Positions 17,559 to 26,631 of a DNA stretch of 64,000 nt are shown here, in pieces. Positions within the stretch are counted from its first letter, which is position 1. Each line of letters opens with the position of its first letter. The DNA comes from Rhodopirellula sp. P2. GTDB taxonomy: Bacteria > Planctomycetota > Planctomycetia > Pirellulales > Pirellulaceae. Under the pieces are notes generated by a model. It was given only the letters and a program-made list of their open reading frames with translations, ran no database searches and was not told the DNA's origin. Position numbers and translations under genes: made by a program. Where the stretch lies: assembly GCF_028768465.1 (NCBI RefSeq), contig NZ_CP118225.1, positions 7,173,001 through 7,237,000 of the forward strand, in the 5' to 3' direction.

Positions 17559-18132
17559 CCATGAAGACCTGATTCTTCAGTGGCGTTCGTTCTCGGACAC
17601 CGCTTTGGCGGTCCTCCAACATCTGTTCCGCATCGGAGTTGGGCTCGCGTTCATCGGCATACCCCATGGCGATCGCGGTGGCCGGCTCGTAGCCTTCCGG
17701 AATCTGGTACTGGCCCCGGACTTGGCTCAGATTGACGCCGGCCATTTGGTGCGTCTGCAAACCCAACGAGGTCGCTTGCAGTGACAGCAGTGCGGCGGCG
17801 GCACCGAGGTCGTGCAGGGCGACTCGGTTTGGTTTTTGATTGTAAGAAAAATTGGTTCGAATGACGGTGCAAATCAGCACGCCTGCTCGGGACGCCCAAT
17901 CACGATTGGCTTCCAGCAGGCACTGCAACATGGCTTCAAATGCCTCCCCGTCTTGGCGACGTGCGACAATCCAAGACCATGGTTGATCGTTAAAACTGCT
18001 GGCAGCCCAGCGAGCCGCTTCCAAGCATTGACGCAATTTGTCATCTTCGACTTCACGCCCATCAAACCGATAGGGGCTCCATCGATCAGCGATGACGGGC
18101 AAAACTTCCAGATCCGTTTCGTTGACTGCCAT
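17527..18132 (-). CDS. Nitroreductase-family FMN oxidoreductase
   Basis: 201 residues from ATG 18132 (MAVNETDLEVLP); the frame is open up to 18186. The family pattern is visible: a RWSPYRFDGREVEDDKL start, AARWAASSFNDQPWSWIV (FMN-binding serine/asparagine region), HDLGAAAALLSLQATSLGLQTHQMAG, and YEPATAIAMGYADE. It probably reduces a nitro-aromatic, quinone or similar compound with NAD(P)H. Its gene is divergent from and overlaps the start of the aldehyde dehydrogenase, so the two promoters must lie in each other's coding region or the aldehyde dehydrogenase begins later. Confidence 0.88.
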   Translation of the reverse strand: MAVNETDLEVLPVIADRWSPYRFDGREVEDDKLRQCLEAARWAASSFNDQPWSWIVARRQDGEAFEAMLQCLLEANRDWASRAGVLICTVIRTNFSYNQKPNRVALHDLGAAAALLSLQATSLGLQTHQMAGVNLSQVRGQYQIPEGYEPATAIAMGYADEREPNSDAEQMLEDRQSGVRERTPLKNQVFMDAFGQSASWL

Positions 18133-19660
18133 CTTCCATCCAACGCTTTGCAAGATTGTTTTGAACAACGCACCCCAGGTCGCCACGCCCGAAAACGCGA
18201 CGCCAAACCGCCCCGGTGAGGTGCTGATAGGTTATCACGGCGGTGCAAAGTGGGCTACGTGGTCGATTCGCCAGCGCTGTCAAATTGTGAGTCGTGCGCG
18301 CGGCGAAATCGCTTCGCGAGTCGATCAGTTGACACACTTGAGCCGGAGTGAACAACGGACCGACGATGCAGAAACGGTGGCGTCGGAATTGCTCCCCTTG
18401 TGCGAGGCATTGCGGTGGATCGGCAAGCACGGAAAAAAAACGCTGGCACCCCGAAAAGTCGGATGGAGAGGGCGACCACTGTGGATGTGGGGCGTCCGCA
18501 GCGTCGTCCAGCGAGTCCCCCTGGGGCGAGTCCTGATCCTTGGAACCTGGAACTACCCGCTGCTGCTGCCCGGCGTTCAAATGGCACAGGCCCTTGCCGC
18601 CGGAAATCTAGTTTGCCTCAAACCCGCCGCCGGGACCGAAGCCGTGTCCGCCGAATTGATCGCCGCTTTTTATGCCGCGGGCGTTCCGAAACATGCGATC
18701 ACGTTGCTGAATTCAACCACCGAAGCGGCAATCGAAGCCCAAGCCTCTGGCGTCGACTTGGTCGTCTTGACCGGATCCGCTGAAACGGGCCGAAAAGTCC
18801 TGCATCAATCAGCCGAGAATCTGACTCCTTGCATCATGGAATTGTCCGGAGCCGATGCGGCAATCGTGCTGCCCCAAGCCGACCTCGCCCGCGTGGTCGA
18901 TGCGGTGACGTTTGGCCTGCTGTTCAACAGCGGTGCAACTTGCATCGGCCCGAGGCGATTGATGATCCAAACCGATCCCTCAACCGCCACTTTGCCAGAA
19001 CGATTGATCGATCGATTGCGAGCCACCAACGAAGTCACCCTTCATCCCGCGGCGCGGGCGAGCATCGCCGACTTGCTGGACGATGTTCTCCGAAAAGGTG
19101 CCAAGGACAGCCTGGGCCGGTACGATTCCGCTACCCTTCGCACCACCGGAAAGATGCACGCGGTGGTGCTTGAAAACGTCCCCGAGGGGCATGCCATTTT
19201 GCAAAGCGACGTGTTCGCGCCCGTCATCTCGATCATCCCGGTCCAGCGACCCGAACAAGCGATCCAGATGGTCAATGAATGCCCCTATCGTCTGGCCGCG
19301 TCCGTGTTCGGCCCGACCTCCCAAACGCAATCGATCGGAAAACAACTGACCGTGGGCGTGGTGACGATCAACGACCTGGTCGCCCCCACGGCGGATCCCC
19401 GCCTGCCCTTCGGTGGCCGCGGCCAAAGTGGTTTTGGAGTGACACGAGGCCCCGAGGGATTGCTGGCGATGACCACGCCTCGAGTCATCGCCACCCGGCG
19501 GGGCCGCGTCGCAATGCACTTGTCACCTCGAAACGATGCCGACGCGGAGTTGCTGTCCGGCGTACTGCAGTGGTCGCACAGCAGCGGATGGACGCGGCGA
19601 AGAGCTGCCCTCCGGCGAGTCACCACTGCCGCCGCCCAGTGGCGTGCATTAAAAAAGTAG
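18092..19660 (+). CDS. Aldehyde dehydrogenase, likely carotenoid (diapolycopenal) dehydrogenase
   Basis: 522 residues from ATG 18092. That start overlaps the divergent nitroreductase gene by 41 bp, and TTG 18161 is an alternative. ALDH motifs are clear: PLGRVLILGTWNYPLLL, VLTGSAETGRKVL, catalytic Glu in MELSGADAAIVL, catalytic Cys in NSGATCIGPRRL, and LPFGGRGQSGFG. It is the first gene of an operon with a CrtI/CrtN-type desaturase, an acyltransferase and a glycosyltransferase. That set mirrors the staphyloxanthin route, where AldH oxidises the terminal aldehyde of a C30 carotenoid to the acid. The carotenoid role is inferred from this context. Confidence 0.85.
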   Translation: MTGKTSRSVSLTAIFHPTLCKIVLNNAPQVATPENATPNRPGEVLIGYHGGAKWATWSIRQRCQIVSRARGEIASRVDQLTHLSRSEQRTDDAETVASELLPLCEALRWIGKHGKKTLAPRKVGWRGRPLWMWGVRSVVQRVPLGRVLILGTWNYPLLLPGVQMAQALAAGNLVCLKPAAGTEAVSAELIAAFYAAGVPKHAITLLNSTTEAAIEAQASGVDLVVLTGSAETGRKVLHQSAENLTPCIMELSGADAAIVLPQADLARVVDAVTFGLLFNSGATCIGPRRLMIQTDPSTATLPERLIDRLRATNEVTLHPAARASIADLLDDVLRKGAKDSLGRYDSATLRTTGKMHAVVLENVPEGHAILQSDVFAPVISIIPVQRPEQAIQMVNECPYRLAASVFGPTSQTQSIGKQLTVGVVTINDLVAPTADPRLPFGGRGQSGFGVTRGPEGLLAMTTPRVIATRRGRVAMHLSPRNDADAELLSGVLQWSHSSGWTRRRAALRRVTTAAAQWRALKK

Positions 19661-19716
19661 TGCGTGACGCCACCCGCATTTGCCTGGAACGTTTCCCCAC
19701 GGATCGAAAGCCCCCG

Positions 19717-21321
19717 ATGATCGCCCCCCAAGCCCCCGCAAATGCCCCCTTTGCTCCCGCCGAGAAGACCTCCAAACCGCAGCATGTGGTGGTCGTCGGC
19801 GCAGGTTTGGCAGGACTGTCATCTGCTTGTGTGCTGGCCGCCCGAGGGCACAAAGTCACCCTCTGCGACAAAAACGACTGGGTGGGCGGCAAAGCCGCGG
19901 TGCATCAATCCGAAGGCTATCGATTCGACATGGGGCCGACGATCCTGACACTGCCGAGTGTCTTGCGTCGCGTCTTCACCGAAGCTGGCCGAAAGATGGA
20001 GGACTACCTCGAGCTCGTGGCGCTGGATCCGCAGTGGCGATGCTTCTTCGAAGGCACCCCCCAATCAGGAACAAAAGAAAACACGGTGTTGGACTTGGTC
20101 GCTGATGTCGAACAAATGAAACGTCATCTGCGTGACTTCACCGGCGGCGACGCGACCGGCCAAGGTTACGAATCGTTCATCGAGCGAAGCAAGCAACTTC
20201 ACGGTGTCTCCGATCGATTCTTCTTTTGGCGATCGATCGGTGGGTTGGCCGACACGATGGAAGTCGGGGGTGCGTTTTCCGCCGCGGTGCTGAAAGACGT
20301 CCTGTCACTCAAAATGGGTCGCAGTGTCGCGTCGATCGTCCGCTCACACGTTCCCGAACATCGTGTGTCGCAAATGATGGATCACTTCACCCAGTACGTT
20401 GGCTCGTCGCCCTATGCCTCGCCTGCCGTGCTGTGCAGCATCGCTCACATGCAAACCGAAGAAGGCATTTGGTATCCGATCGGCGGCACGCGAGCGGTCC
20501 CCGAGGCGTTGTCAAAACTCGCTGGCGAACTCGGCGTCGACATCCGAACCGGAACCGACATCCTTCGCATCGAAACCGGTGGCGGGTCGGTCAGCGGCGT
20601 CACCACAGCCGGTGGCGAAACGATTTCCTGCGACGCCGTGGTCAGCAACTGCGACGCGATTCGAACCTACCGCGAATTGCTCAGCGGTACACCGGAGTCA
20701 ACCAAGTTCGAAAAGTCCAATCACTACGAAGCCGCCTGCAGTGGCGTGGTGCTGTACCTGGGACTGAACCGCCGCTACGAACAACTGCTGCACCACAACT
20801 TTGTGTTCTCCAAAGATCCCGAAGAAGAGTTCGACTACATCTACAAAAAAGGCCAACCGGCCCCCGATCCAACCGCCTACGTTTGCGCTCCCTCGATCAG
20901 CGAACCCGAAGTGGCCCCCGATGGCTGCGAAGCCCTCTACATCTTGGTGCACACGCCTTATCTGAGGCCCGGTCACGATTGGAAGGCGATGCTGCCCAAT
21001 TACCGAGATGTGATCCTGAACAAACTGGAACGAACCGCTGGCATGGAAGGCATTCGGGATGCGATCGTGACCGAAGATTCGCTGACTCCCGAAGGCATCC
21101 ACAATCGCTACCGAGTCCTCAACGGCGCGATCTACGGCTTGGCCAGCCACGGCAAGTTCACCGGCGCTTTCAAACCTGGCAACCGTCGCAAGGACCTGCG
21201 TGGTTTGTATCTGGCTGGCGGGGCAGCTCACCCTGGCCCCGGCATGCCGATGGTCTTGATGAGCGGCTGGATCGCAGCGGATTCGCTGGACCAAGACGTG
21301 ACCAATGGAAAATTCGCGTGA
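19717..21321 (+). CDS. CrtI/CrtN-type carotenoid desaturase or oxidase
   Basis: 534 residues from ATG 19717, 56 bp after the aldehyde dehydrogenase. The N-terminal dinucleotide-binding motif VVVGAGLAGLSSACVLAARGH, the KNDWVGGKA region and GYRFDMGPTILTLP identify the phytoene/diapophytoene desaturase family. The C-terminal signature GLYLAGGAAHPGPGMPMVLMSG is complete. It could desaturate diapophytoene (CrtN) or oxidise the end methyl group (CrtP); sequence reading alone does not separate the two, but the neighbouring aldehyde dehydrogenase fits a CrtP-like step. The stop overlaps the acyltransferase start (GTGA). Confidence 0.9.
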   Translation: MIAPQAPANAPFAPAEKTSKPQHVVVVGAGLAGLSSACVLAARGHKVTLCDKNDWVGGKAAVHQSEGYRFDMGPTILTLPSVLRRVFTEAGRKMEDYLELVALDPQWRCFFEGTPQSGTKENTVLDLVADVEQMKRHLRDFTGGDATGQGYESFIERSKQLHGVSDRFFFWRSIGGLADTMEVGGAFSAAVLKDVLSLKMGRSVASIVRSHVPEHRVSQMMDHFTQYVGSSPYASPAVLCSIAHMQTEEGIWYPIGGTRAVPEALSKLAGELGVDIRTGTDILRIETGGGSVSGVTTAGGETISCDAVVSNCDAIRTYRELLSGTPESTKFEKSNHYEAACSGVVLYLGLNRRYEQLLHHNFVFSKDPEEEFDYIYKKGQPAPDPTAYVCAPSISEPEVAPDGCEALYILVHTPYLRPGHDWKAMLPNYRDVILNKLERTAGMEGIRDAIVTEDSLTPEGIHNRYRVLNGAIYGLASHGKFTGAFKPGNRRKDLRGLYLAGGAAHPGPGMPMVLMSGWIAADSLDQDVTNGKFA

Positions 21322-22169
21322 CGGCAGGCTCCGACGTCATTGCGAAGCCGGCGGATTGGTTTCAAAACGGATTTCATCGGTTCCTGCACTCCTACCTTCG
21401 TCGCAACTTCCACGCGATCGCGTTCGCTCGTGAAACGGAACTGCAATCGCAGTTTCAGTCGTCGGTGGAAGCGAACCCGGAACACGCCCAAGCCTCACCG
21501 CTGCAGGACGGCAGCCTTCCGTTGATCGTCTACAGCAATCACGCCTCCTGGTGGGACCCATTGCTCGCTCACGCGATCAATGAACGACTGCTCGCACCGC
21601 GACAGTTCTATGCACCGATCGATGCGGAGGCACTCCAGCAATACAAGGTTTTCGAAAAGCTGGGCTTCTTCGGCGTGCAATCGGATTCCAATCGTGGCGC
21701 GGCGCAGTTCTTGAAAACCACCGCGGCTCTGTTCCAACGCGAACACAGTGCGTTGTGGGTCACCCCCGAAGGGCGTTTCGCAGACGTTCGCGATCACGAG
21801 GCGAAGCTGATGCCTGGCCTGGCTCATGTGTGCTCGAAACTGGATCGCGGCTGGGTCGTGCCGCTGGCGATGGAATACGTGTTTTGGGACGAGCGTTTGC
21901 CGCTGGTTTTGTTCCGCTTCGGCGACGTGATCTCGATTCCCACCGTGAGCGACTGGGACAAATCACATTGGTCAGCTGAACTCACCGGGCGTCTCCGATC
22001 CAGCCAATCGCGATTGGCGGAACTGACGATTCAACGCTCCAGCGAACCCTTTCAAAAACTGCTACAAGGCAAACACGGGGTCTCCGCCACCTACGACGTC
22101 GCTCGTCGATTCAAAGCGTGGATGACCGGCCAATCATTCCGCCCTCACCATGGAGACCATTTCCAATGA
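21318..22169 (+). CDS. PlsC-type acyltransferase (carotenoid acylation candidate)
   Basis: 283 residues starting at a GTG that shares bases with the previous stop, so translation is coupled. The acyltransferase motifs NHASWWDP (HX4D) and TPEGRFADVRD are present, along with a typical Arg-rich N-terminus (FHRFLHSYLRRNFHAIAF). In the staphyloxanthin route, CrtO acylates the sugar of a carotenoid glycosyl ester, and this protein holds the equivalent place in the operon. It is not long enough to be a multi-domain enzyme and probably acts at the membrane. A phospholipid acyltransferase is the alternative. Confidence 0.85.
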   Translation: MTAGSDVIAKPADWFQNGFHRFLHSYLRRNFHAIAFARETELQSQFQSSVEANPEHAQASPLQDGSLPLIVYSNHASWWDPLLAHAINERLLAPRQFYAPIDAEALQQYKVFEKLGFFGVQSDSNRGAAQFLKTTAALFQREHSALWVTPEGRFADVRDHEAKLMPGLAHVCSKLDRGWVVPLAMEYVFWDERLPLVLFRFGDVISIPTVSDWDKSHWSAELTGRLRSSQSRLAELTIQRSSEPFQKLLQGKHGVSATYDVARRFKAWMTGQSFRPHHGDHFQ

Positions 22170-23383
22170 TCCCATGGCTTGAATGGTTCATCATCGCGGT
22201 CCTGCCGTTTGTCGCGTTGGCCTTGGCCGCGTTGGCAGCGGGCATGTTCGTTTCCAATTTGCCGCTGTTCATGGACGGCAAACGCTCCAATCGCAGCGAC
22301 ACACCCAAGTTGAATGACGCCCGCCTTCGGCGCGTGTCGGTGTTGATCCCGGCGAGAAATGAAGAGAGCTCGATCGAGGCTTGCCTCGAGTCGGTTTTGC
22401 AATCGGTGCACGTCGACTTAGAAGTCATCGTGCTCGACGATGGCTCCACCGATCAAACCGGGACGATCGTTCGCGAAATCGCACAGCACGATTCGCGGGT
22501 GAAGTTGATCGAAGGCATCGAACTTCCCGATGGCTGGAATGGCAAACAGCATGCCTGCTACCGGTTGGCTCAACATGCCGCCTGCGAACACCTGCTGTTC
22601 TTGGATGCCGACGTGCGTTTGAAACCCACTGCCATCATCGATCTTTGGAATCGTTTCACGGTCGAGCATGAGGGCGGCGAAACTGGTTTGCTCAGTGCGT
22701 TCCCTCAGCAGGAAACCGGCACACTGGCAGAGAAACTCTTGATCCCGATGATGCACTTCATCTTGCTTTCCTACCTGCCGTTCGCGCGCATGCGAGGCAG
22801 CACGCACCCGGCTTACGCGTCCGGATGCGGGCAGTTGTTCTTCACAACACAGGCCGCCTACCAAGCCGCGGGGACGCATGCTGCGATTCGATCCAGCCGG
22901 CACGATGGGCTGAAACTGCCCAAGGCCTATCGCGAAAACGGGATGCTGACGGACTGCGTGGACGGGTCGCCGTGGGCGATTTGCCGGATGTACACATCGG
23001 CCGGTGAGGTCGTGCAGGGACTGCTCAAGAATGCAGACGAAGGCATCGCGAATTCGCGGTTGCTGATTCCCTTCACGATTCTGCTGGGCGGAGCCAATGT
23101 GTTGCCGTGGATCACTCTGGCAGTTGCGTTTGCGAAACGAAACAGCCTGATTGCGGAGGGCTTGCCGATCCCGACCTCCGTGGTGATTGGAATTCTGGTC
23201 AGCGGGATCGCAATTTTGGTGAGCTACGTGCCACGAATGACCGGGGCAATCCGATTGCGTCAAAGCGTCACAGGAGCGATCCTGCACCCGATTGCGATCG
23301 TCAGTTTCCTGCTGATCCAGTGGTGGGCGTTCTGGAATCACCTCCGCGGCCGACAAGTCACCTGGCGTGGCCGCCTGGGCTAA
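22166..23383 (+). CDS. GT2 glycosyltransferase, CrtQ-like
   Basis: 405 residues from ATG 22166, which overlaps the acyltransferase stop (ATGA). An N-terminal membrane helix (EWFIIAVLPFVALALAALAAG) leads to a GT-A domain with VSVLIPARNEESSIEACL, VIVLDDGSTDQT and HLLFLDADVRL (metal-binding DXD). Three more membrane segments follow in the last 130 residues. The DGWNGKQHAC motif is shared with CrtQ-type carotenoid glycosyltransferases and hopanoid HpnB-like proteins. It would add a sugar to the carotenoid acid. It is the last gene of the operon; the hairpin repeat at 23469 may end the transcript. Confidence 0.87.
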   Translation: MIPWLEWFIIAVLPFVALALAALAAGMFVSNLPLFMDGKRSNRSDTPKLNDARLRRVSVLIPARNEESSIEACLESVLQSVHVDLEVIVLDDGSTDQTGTIVREIAQHDSRVKLIEGIELPDGWNGKQHACYRLAQHAACEHLLFLDADVRLKPTAIIDLWNRFTVEHEGGETGLLSAFPQQETGTLAEKLLIPMMHFILLSYLPFARMRGSTHPAYASGCGQLFFTTQAAYQAAGTHAAIRSSRHDGLKLPKAYRENGMLTDCVDGSPWAICRMYTSAGEVVQGLLKNADEGIANSRLLIPFTILLGGANVLPWITLAVAFAKRNSLIAEGLPIPTSVVIGILVSGIAILVSYVPRMTGAIRLRQSVTGAILHPIAIVSFLLIQWWAFWNHLRGRQVTWRGRLG

Positions 23384-23464
23384 CCCACGCTGCTTCCCAG
23401 CGAAGCCTGGCGTCCGTTGCAGGAGTCAAGGCTCTCCGTTGTTTTGAAGCGGAGACGAGAAAGG

Positions 23465-23594
23465 ATGACCTTGGGTTGAAAACCCAAGGCTTTCGGCTGC
23501 CGTCGCTCCGCGACTGGTTGTGCGTGTCGGGGTGAGCTAACAACCGCGGAGCGGTGACAGTTGTCAGCCTCGGGTTTTCAACCCGAGGTCTCGG
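23465..23594. repeat. CCTTGGGTT/CTCGGGTTT palindrome family
   Basis: It has two hairpins: CCTTGGGTT-GAAA-ACCCAAGG at 23469-23489 and CCTCGGGTT...AACCCGAGG at 23568-23588. Between them lie the mirrored words CGTCGCTCCGCGAC and CCGCGGAGCGGTGACAG. The same arrangement recurs twice after recA (63503-64000). Confidence 0.8.
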
Positions 23595-23663
23595 TCACAC
23601 CCCCCTGACTCGACAAGCCGCTCGGGACGCGCGAAAAACAAATGGTGGCTGGCGTCTGGGTTT

Positions 23664-23760
23664 CGCCCCGGATGGGGCCGTCGTGCTTAGCTCGGGGCGG
23701 AAGCCCCGAGAGACCGATACCGGAAAACAAACGGTCGCCCCGGATGGGGCCGTCGTGGGA
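23664..23760. repeat. CGCCCCGGATGGGGCCG repeat family
   Basis: Two copies of CGCCCCGGATGGGGCCGTCGT flank a TAGCTCGGGGCGGAAGCCCCGAG hairpin. The same sequence is present at 53488-53580 near msrA. Confidence 0.8.
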
Positions 23761-23959
23761 TTTTGGGGAGTCCCTCGCTCACGCGTCGGGTTGTGATGGG
23801 TGGTCTTGGTGAGACATTGGATCGAGTCTTTTCAGATTGTTGGCGAGCGGGCGGATTGACGCACTTCGTTTCCCTGCGTCTTTTTTTCCGGTTGGCTCCC
23901 TGGAGCAAATGTGCTCCGATTAGGCGTTCGATTCGTTTTCAAGTGCAAGGATCTCTTCG

Positions 23960-25369
23960 TTGTTAGGGCCTCATTCACGTCTTTGGTTGCTGGCCGCTGC
24001 GTGCTGCCTTCCCGTCACGGTTGGCTGCAATGACGGCGAGATGGAGTTTGAATCCAATCGTGTTCATGCGATGGCACTGGAACGCTCGCGGGATCTGCCC
24101 ACCGACGCGGCCCTGGCCGATGTCGAATTGGTCTTGGCTAAACTGTTCGGAACCCCAGAAGAACCCGCTTGGCCGGCAGATCGACTGACCGTCGACCAAC
24201 GTGAATTGGTTTCGCTGGAACGGCTTCAACAAGCCTCCGGATCCGTCGAGAGTGACGCAGAAAACGTGCACCGCGGGCTGTACACCGAGCACTGTGTGAT
24301 CTGCCACGGGATCTCGGGCAGCGGCACCGGTCCTGCATCGATGTACCAGTGGCCTTATCCACGGGATTTCCGTGCCGGTGTGTTCAAGTGGAAATCAACG
24401 CAGCGGGATGCCAAACCGACTCGCGACGATCTGCGGCGATTACTGGAAAACGGCATTCCTGGCACTCCCATGCCATCGTTCATGACCGTCACACCGAGCG
24501 ACCGCGAAGCACTGATCGACTACCTGATTTATCTCTCCATTCGCGGCGAAGTCGAGCGTCAGCTCCTGGCTTTGGCGATCGATGATCTCGGTTACGAAGA
24601 CACGCCGCCAACCGAGGACCTGAGATTGCGAGTGACGACCACGGAGAACGCCAATTCGGGAAGAAACGAGGCAGGGGAGATCGTTTTCACCGACTTGACC
24701 CAGTCCAGCCGTGATGCGAAGCCCCCCCCGGCACCTGACGAGGGCAACCAACCTGAACCGACGGCAGTGGAACCGACCGAAGGCGAATTGGCGGTCGAAG
24801 AAATCCTGCAGGCGGTGGCCAGCGAATGGGTTCAGCCGCAGGCGCCTCCCGTGCCACCAGAACAGATCCCCCATGCCGCTGATGAACTGCACGCCTCGAT
24901 CGCTCGCGGTGCCAAATTGTTCAGTGGTCAAGTCACCAACTGCGCGGGGTGCCACGGCCCGGCGGGGCAGGGCGGGTTGCCGCTGAACGACCTGGATGAC
25001 TGGACCAAAGAATTCACGACTCGGATCGGGATCACGCCCACCGATGCCGACGCGGTCAAACCATTCCGCCAAGCCGGTGCACTGCCGCCGCGAATCATCG
25101 AGCCCCGCCGACTGGCTGGGGGGGTGTTGCGAGGCGGCGACGATCCTGAGACCATTTTCCGCCGGATTCAGCACGGAATCGCAGGAACACCAATGCCGGG
25201 AATCGAACTGAGCGAGTCGGCAACGAGCGGAACAGGACTCACCCCTGGAGACGTTTGGGACTTGGTTCATTACGTTCAGTCGCTGGTCCAGCCCACGCCC
25301 AAACCGTCCGTGCGTGTGGTGGACGATAAAAACTCCTCCGCCGCCGCAAAAACAGGTGTCTCCTTATGA
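23960..25369 (+). CDS. Dihaem cytochrome c lipoprotein
   Basis: 469 residues from a TTG at 23960. The N-terminus (WLLAAACCLPVTVGC) is a lipoprotein signal with Cys as the lipidation site. There are two haem motifs, CVICHGISGSGTGP near residue 112 and CAGCHGPAGQGG near residue 330, each followed by a later methionine (GIPGTPMPSFM; GIAGTPMPGIE) that can be the axial ligand. An acidic, proline-rich linker joins the two domains. It begins the oxidase-assembly locus and overlaps the next small gene (ATGA). It probably passes electrons at the outer face of the membrane to a terminal oxidase or other acceptor. Confidence 0.9.
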   Translation: MLGPHSRLWLLAAACCLPVTVGCNDGEMEFESNRVHAMALERSRDLPTDAALADVELVLAKLFGTPEEPAWPADRLTVDQRELVSLERLQQASGSVESDAENVHRGLYTEHCVICHGISGSGTGPASMYQWPYPRDFRAGVFKWKSTQRDAKPTRDDLRRLLENGIPGTPMPSFMTVTPSDREALIDYLIYLSIRGEVERQLLALAIDDLGYEDTPPTEDLRLRVTTTENANSGRNEAGEIVFTDLTQSSRDAKPPPAPDEGNQPEPTAVEPTEGELAVEEILQAVASEWVQPQAPPVPPEQIPHAADELHASIARGAKLFSGQVTNCAGCHGPAGQGGLPLNDLDDWTKEFTTRIGITPTDADAVKPFRQAGALPPRIIEPRRLAGGVLRGGDDPETIFRRIQHGIAGTPMPGIELSESATSGTGLTPGDVWDLVHYVQSLVQPTPKPSVRVVDDKNSSAAAKTGVSL

Positions 25370-25542
25370 GTCGCGACAACTATCGAACCATTGGCGCGAT
25401 CGTGGGCTTGGCATTGGGAATCGGTGCGATGTTCTTGCTGGGCATGTCAGGGATCGTTCCCGGAGCCCTGTTTGGAGCGGGTGGATGCGTGATTGGCGGG
25501 ATTGCCGGAGAACAGATTTTTGATCGTCGAGGGCAGCAATGA
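25366..25542 (+). CDS. 58-residue glycine-rich membrane peptide
   Basis: A short ORF that overlaps both neighbours by four bases (ATGA at 25366-25369 and again at 25539-25542), which is strong evidence that it is translated. It has two hydrophobic, glycine-rich segments (TIGAIVGLALGIGAMFLLGM and ALFGAGGCVIGGIAG) that could form a glycine-zipper hairpin in the membrane, and a charged tail (DRRGQQ). I do not recognise a family. Its place between the cytochrome c gene and ctaA suggests a role in oxidase or haem A assembly. Confidence 0.82.
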   Translation: MSRDNYRTIGAIVGLALGIGAMFLLGMSGIVPGALFGAGGCVIGGIAGEQIFDRRGQQ

Positions 25543-26618
25543 ACCAAGCTGCTGACACTCAAACCGCATCTGAATCCGGCCCCAAATCCGAAATGGAACG
25601 CCCCGCGAACGCGAACACCAGCGATTCACCGACGGAGGACGGCTCGCAATCCGTTCCCCAATGGCCTCACCGGCTGACTCGCGTGATGGTCTGCTTGACC
25701 TGGCCGCTGATCTGGGTCGGAGGGTTGGTGACGACCTACGACGCGGGCATGTCGGTTCCGGATTGGCCGGGAACGTACGGGTACAACCTGCTTCTGTATC
25801 CGATCTCGACTTGGTTGCTGGGGCCATTCGATCTGCTCATCGAACACGGGCACCGATTGCTCGCCGCCCTGGTTGGCTTCATCGCAATTGGGCTGGTCTT
25901 TTCTTCCTTCATGACTGAAACACGTCGCTGGGCAATCGGCTTGTCGGTGTTGGTTCTCGCCGCTGTGATTGGGCAGGGCGTTCTCGGTGGTTTGCGTGTG
26001 ACACTGAGCGCACGGACGCTGGCGATGATCCATGGATGCGTCGGCCCCGCATTTTTTGTGCTGTGTGTGATCGCGGCCTGCGTGACCGGCCGGAACTGGC
26101 TGGCCGCTTCGGTGCGAAAGTCCGCCGAGGGAACTTCCCAGCGAACGCCAACTGCGTTTTGGCCGATCGCGTTGTTGGTTTTGGCTTACCTGCAGTTGGT
26201 TTTGGGAGCGATGATGCGGCACGCCTTGCCCGGCTTCAGCCCGGTCGGATTCGCCCACATCGTGAAAACACACATCACGATCGCCTTCGTTTTGTGGCTG
26301 ATGACGGCCCTGACGTACTGGCGAATGCGGCGGTGCGGCGATTTGACGCTGTCGCGTCCGGCGGGTGCCTTGATATGCTTTGTGGCCGTGCAAATCGGCT
26401 TGGGAGTAGCGACTTGGATTGTCAATTACGGCTACCCACAGATGCTGGCTCCGCTTTCAGCGTCTGACTCGTACCTCCTGCACAGCAAGAACGTCCTGGA
26501 CGCCTGGATCGTGACGGGTCATGTTGCGACGGGATCGCTGATTTTGGCCGTTTCGTCACTGCTGTTGGTCCGGCTGTACCGCCGCCGTCGCGTTTTATCC
26601 TTCTCTGTCTCATCCTGA
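25539..26618 (+). CDS. ctaA: Haem A synthase
   Basis: 359 residues, with an N-terminal hydrophilic extension of about 40 residues before the first helix. It is a COX15/CtaA-type protein that converts haem O to haem A for cytochrome aa3. Eight or so hydrophobic segments are visible. The conserved haem-ligand histidines appear in EHGHRLLAALVGF, MIHGCVGPAFF, AHIVKTHITIAF and VTGHVATGSL. It lies between the small membrane peptide and ctaB, and all are transcribed together. Confidence 0.93.
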   Translation: MNQAADTQTASESGPKSEMERPANANTSDSPTEDGSQSVPQWPHRLTRVMVCLTWPLIWVGGLVTTYDAGMSVPDWPGTYGYNLLLYPISTWLLGPFDLLIEHGHRLLAALVGFIAIGLVFSSFMTETRRWAIGLSVLVLAAVIGQGVLGGLRVTLSARTLAMIHGCVGPAFFVLCVIAACVTGRNWLAASVRKSAEGTSQRTPTAFWPIALLVLAYLQLVLGAMMRHALPGFSPVGFAHIVKTHITIAFVLWLMTALTYWRMRRCGDLTLSRPAGALICFVAVQIGLGVATWIVNYGYPQMLAPLSASDSYLLHSKNVLDAWIVTGHVATGSLILAVSSLLLVRLYRRRRVLSFSVSS

Positions 26619-26631
26619 ATCCGGAACGATC

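Larger units (their letters stand above)
23384..23959. other. 576-bp gene-free region filled with interspersed palindromes
   Basis: No gene is credible here; the short ORFs are repeat sequence. Two repeat families are present, at 23465-23594 and 23664-23760. The remaining 200 bp to the cytochrome gene show nothing I can assign. Confidence 0.75.
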
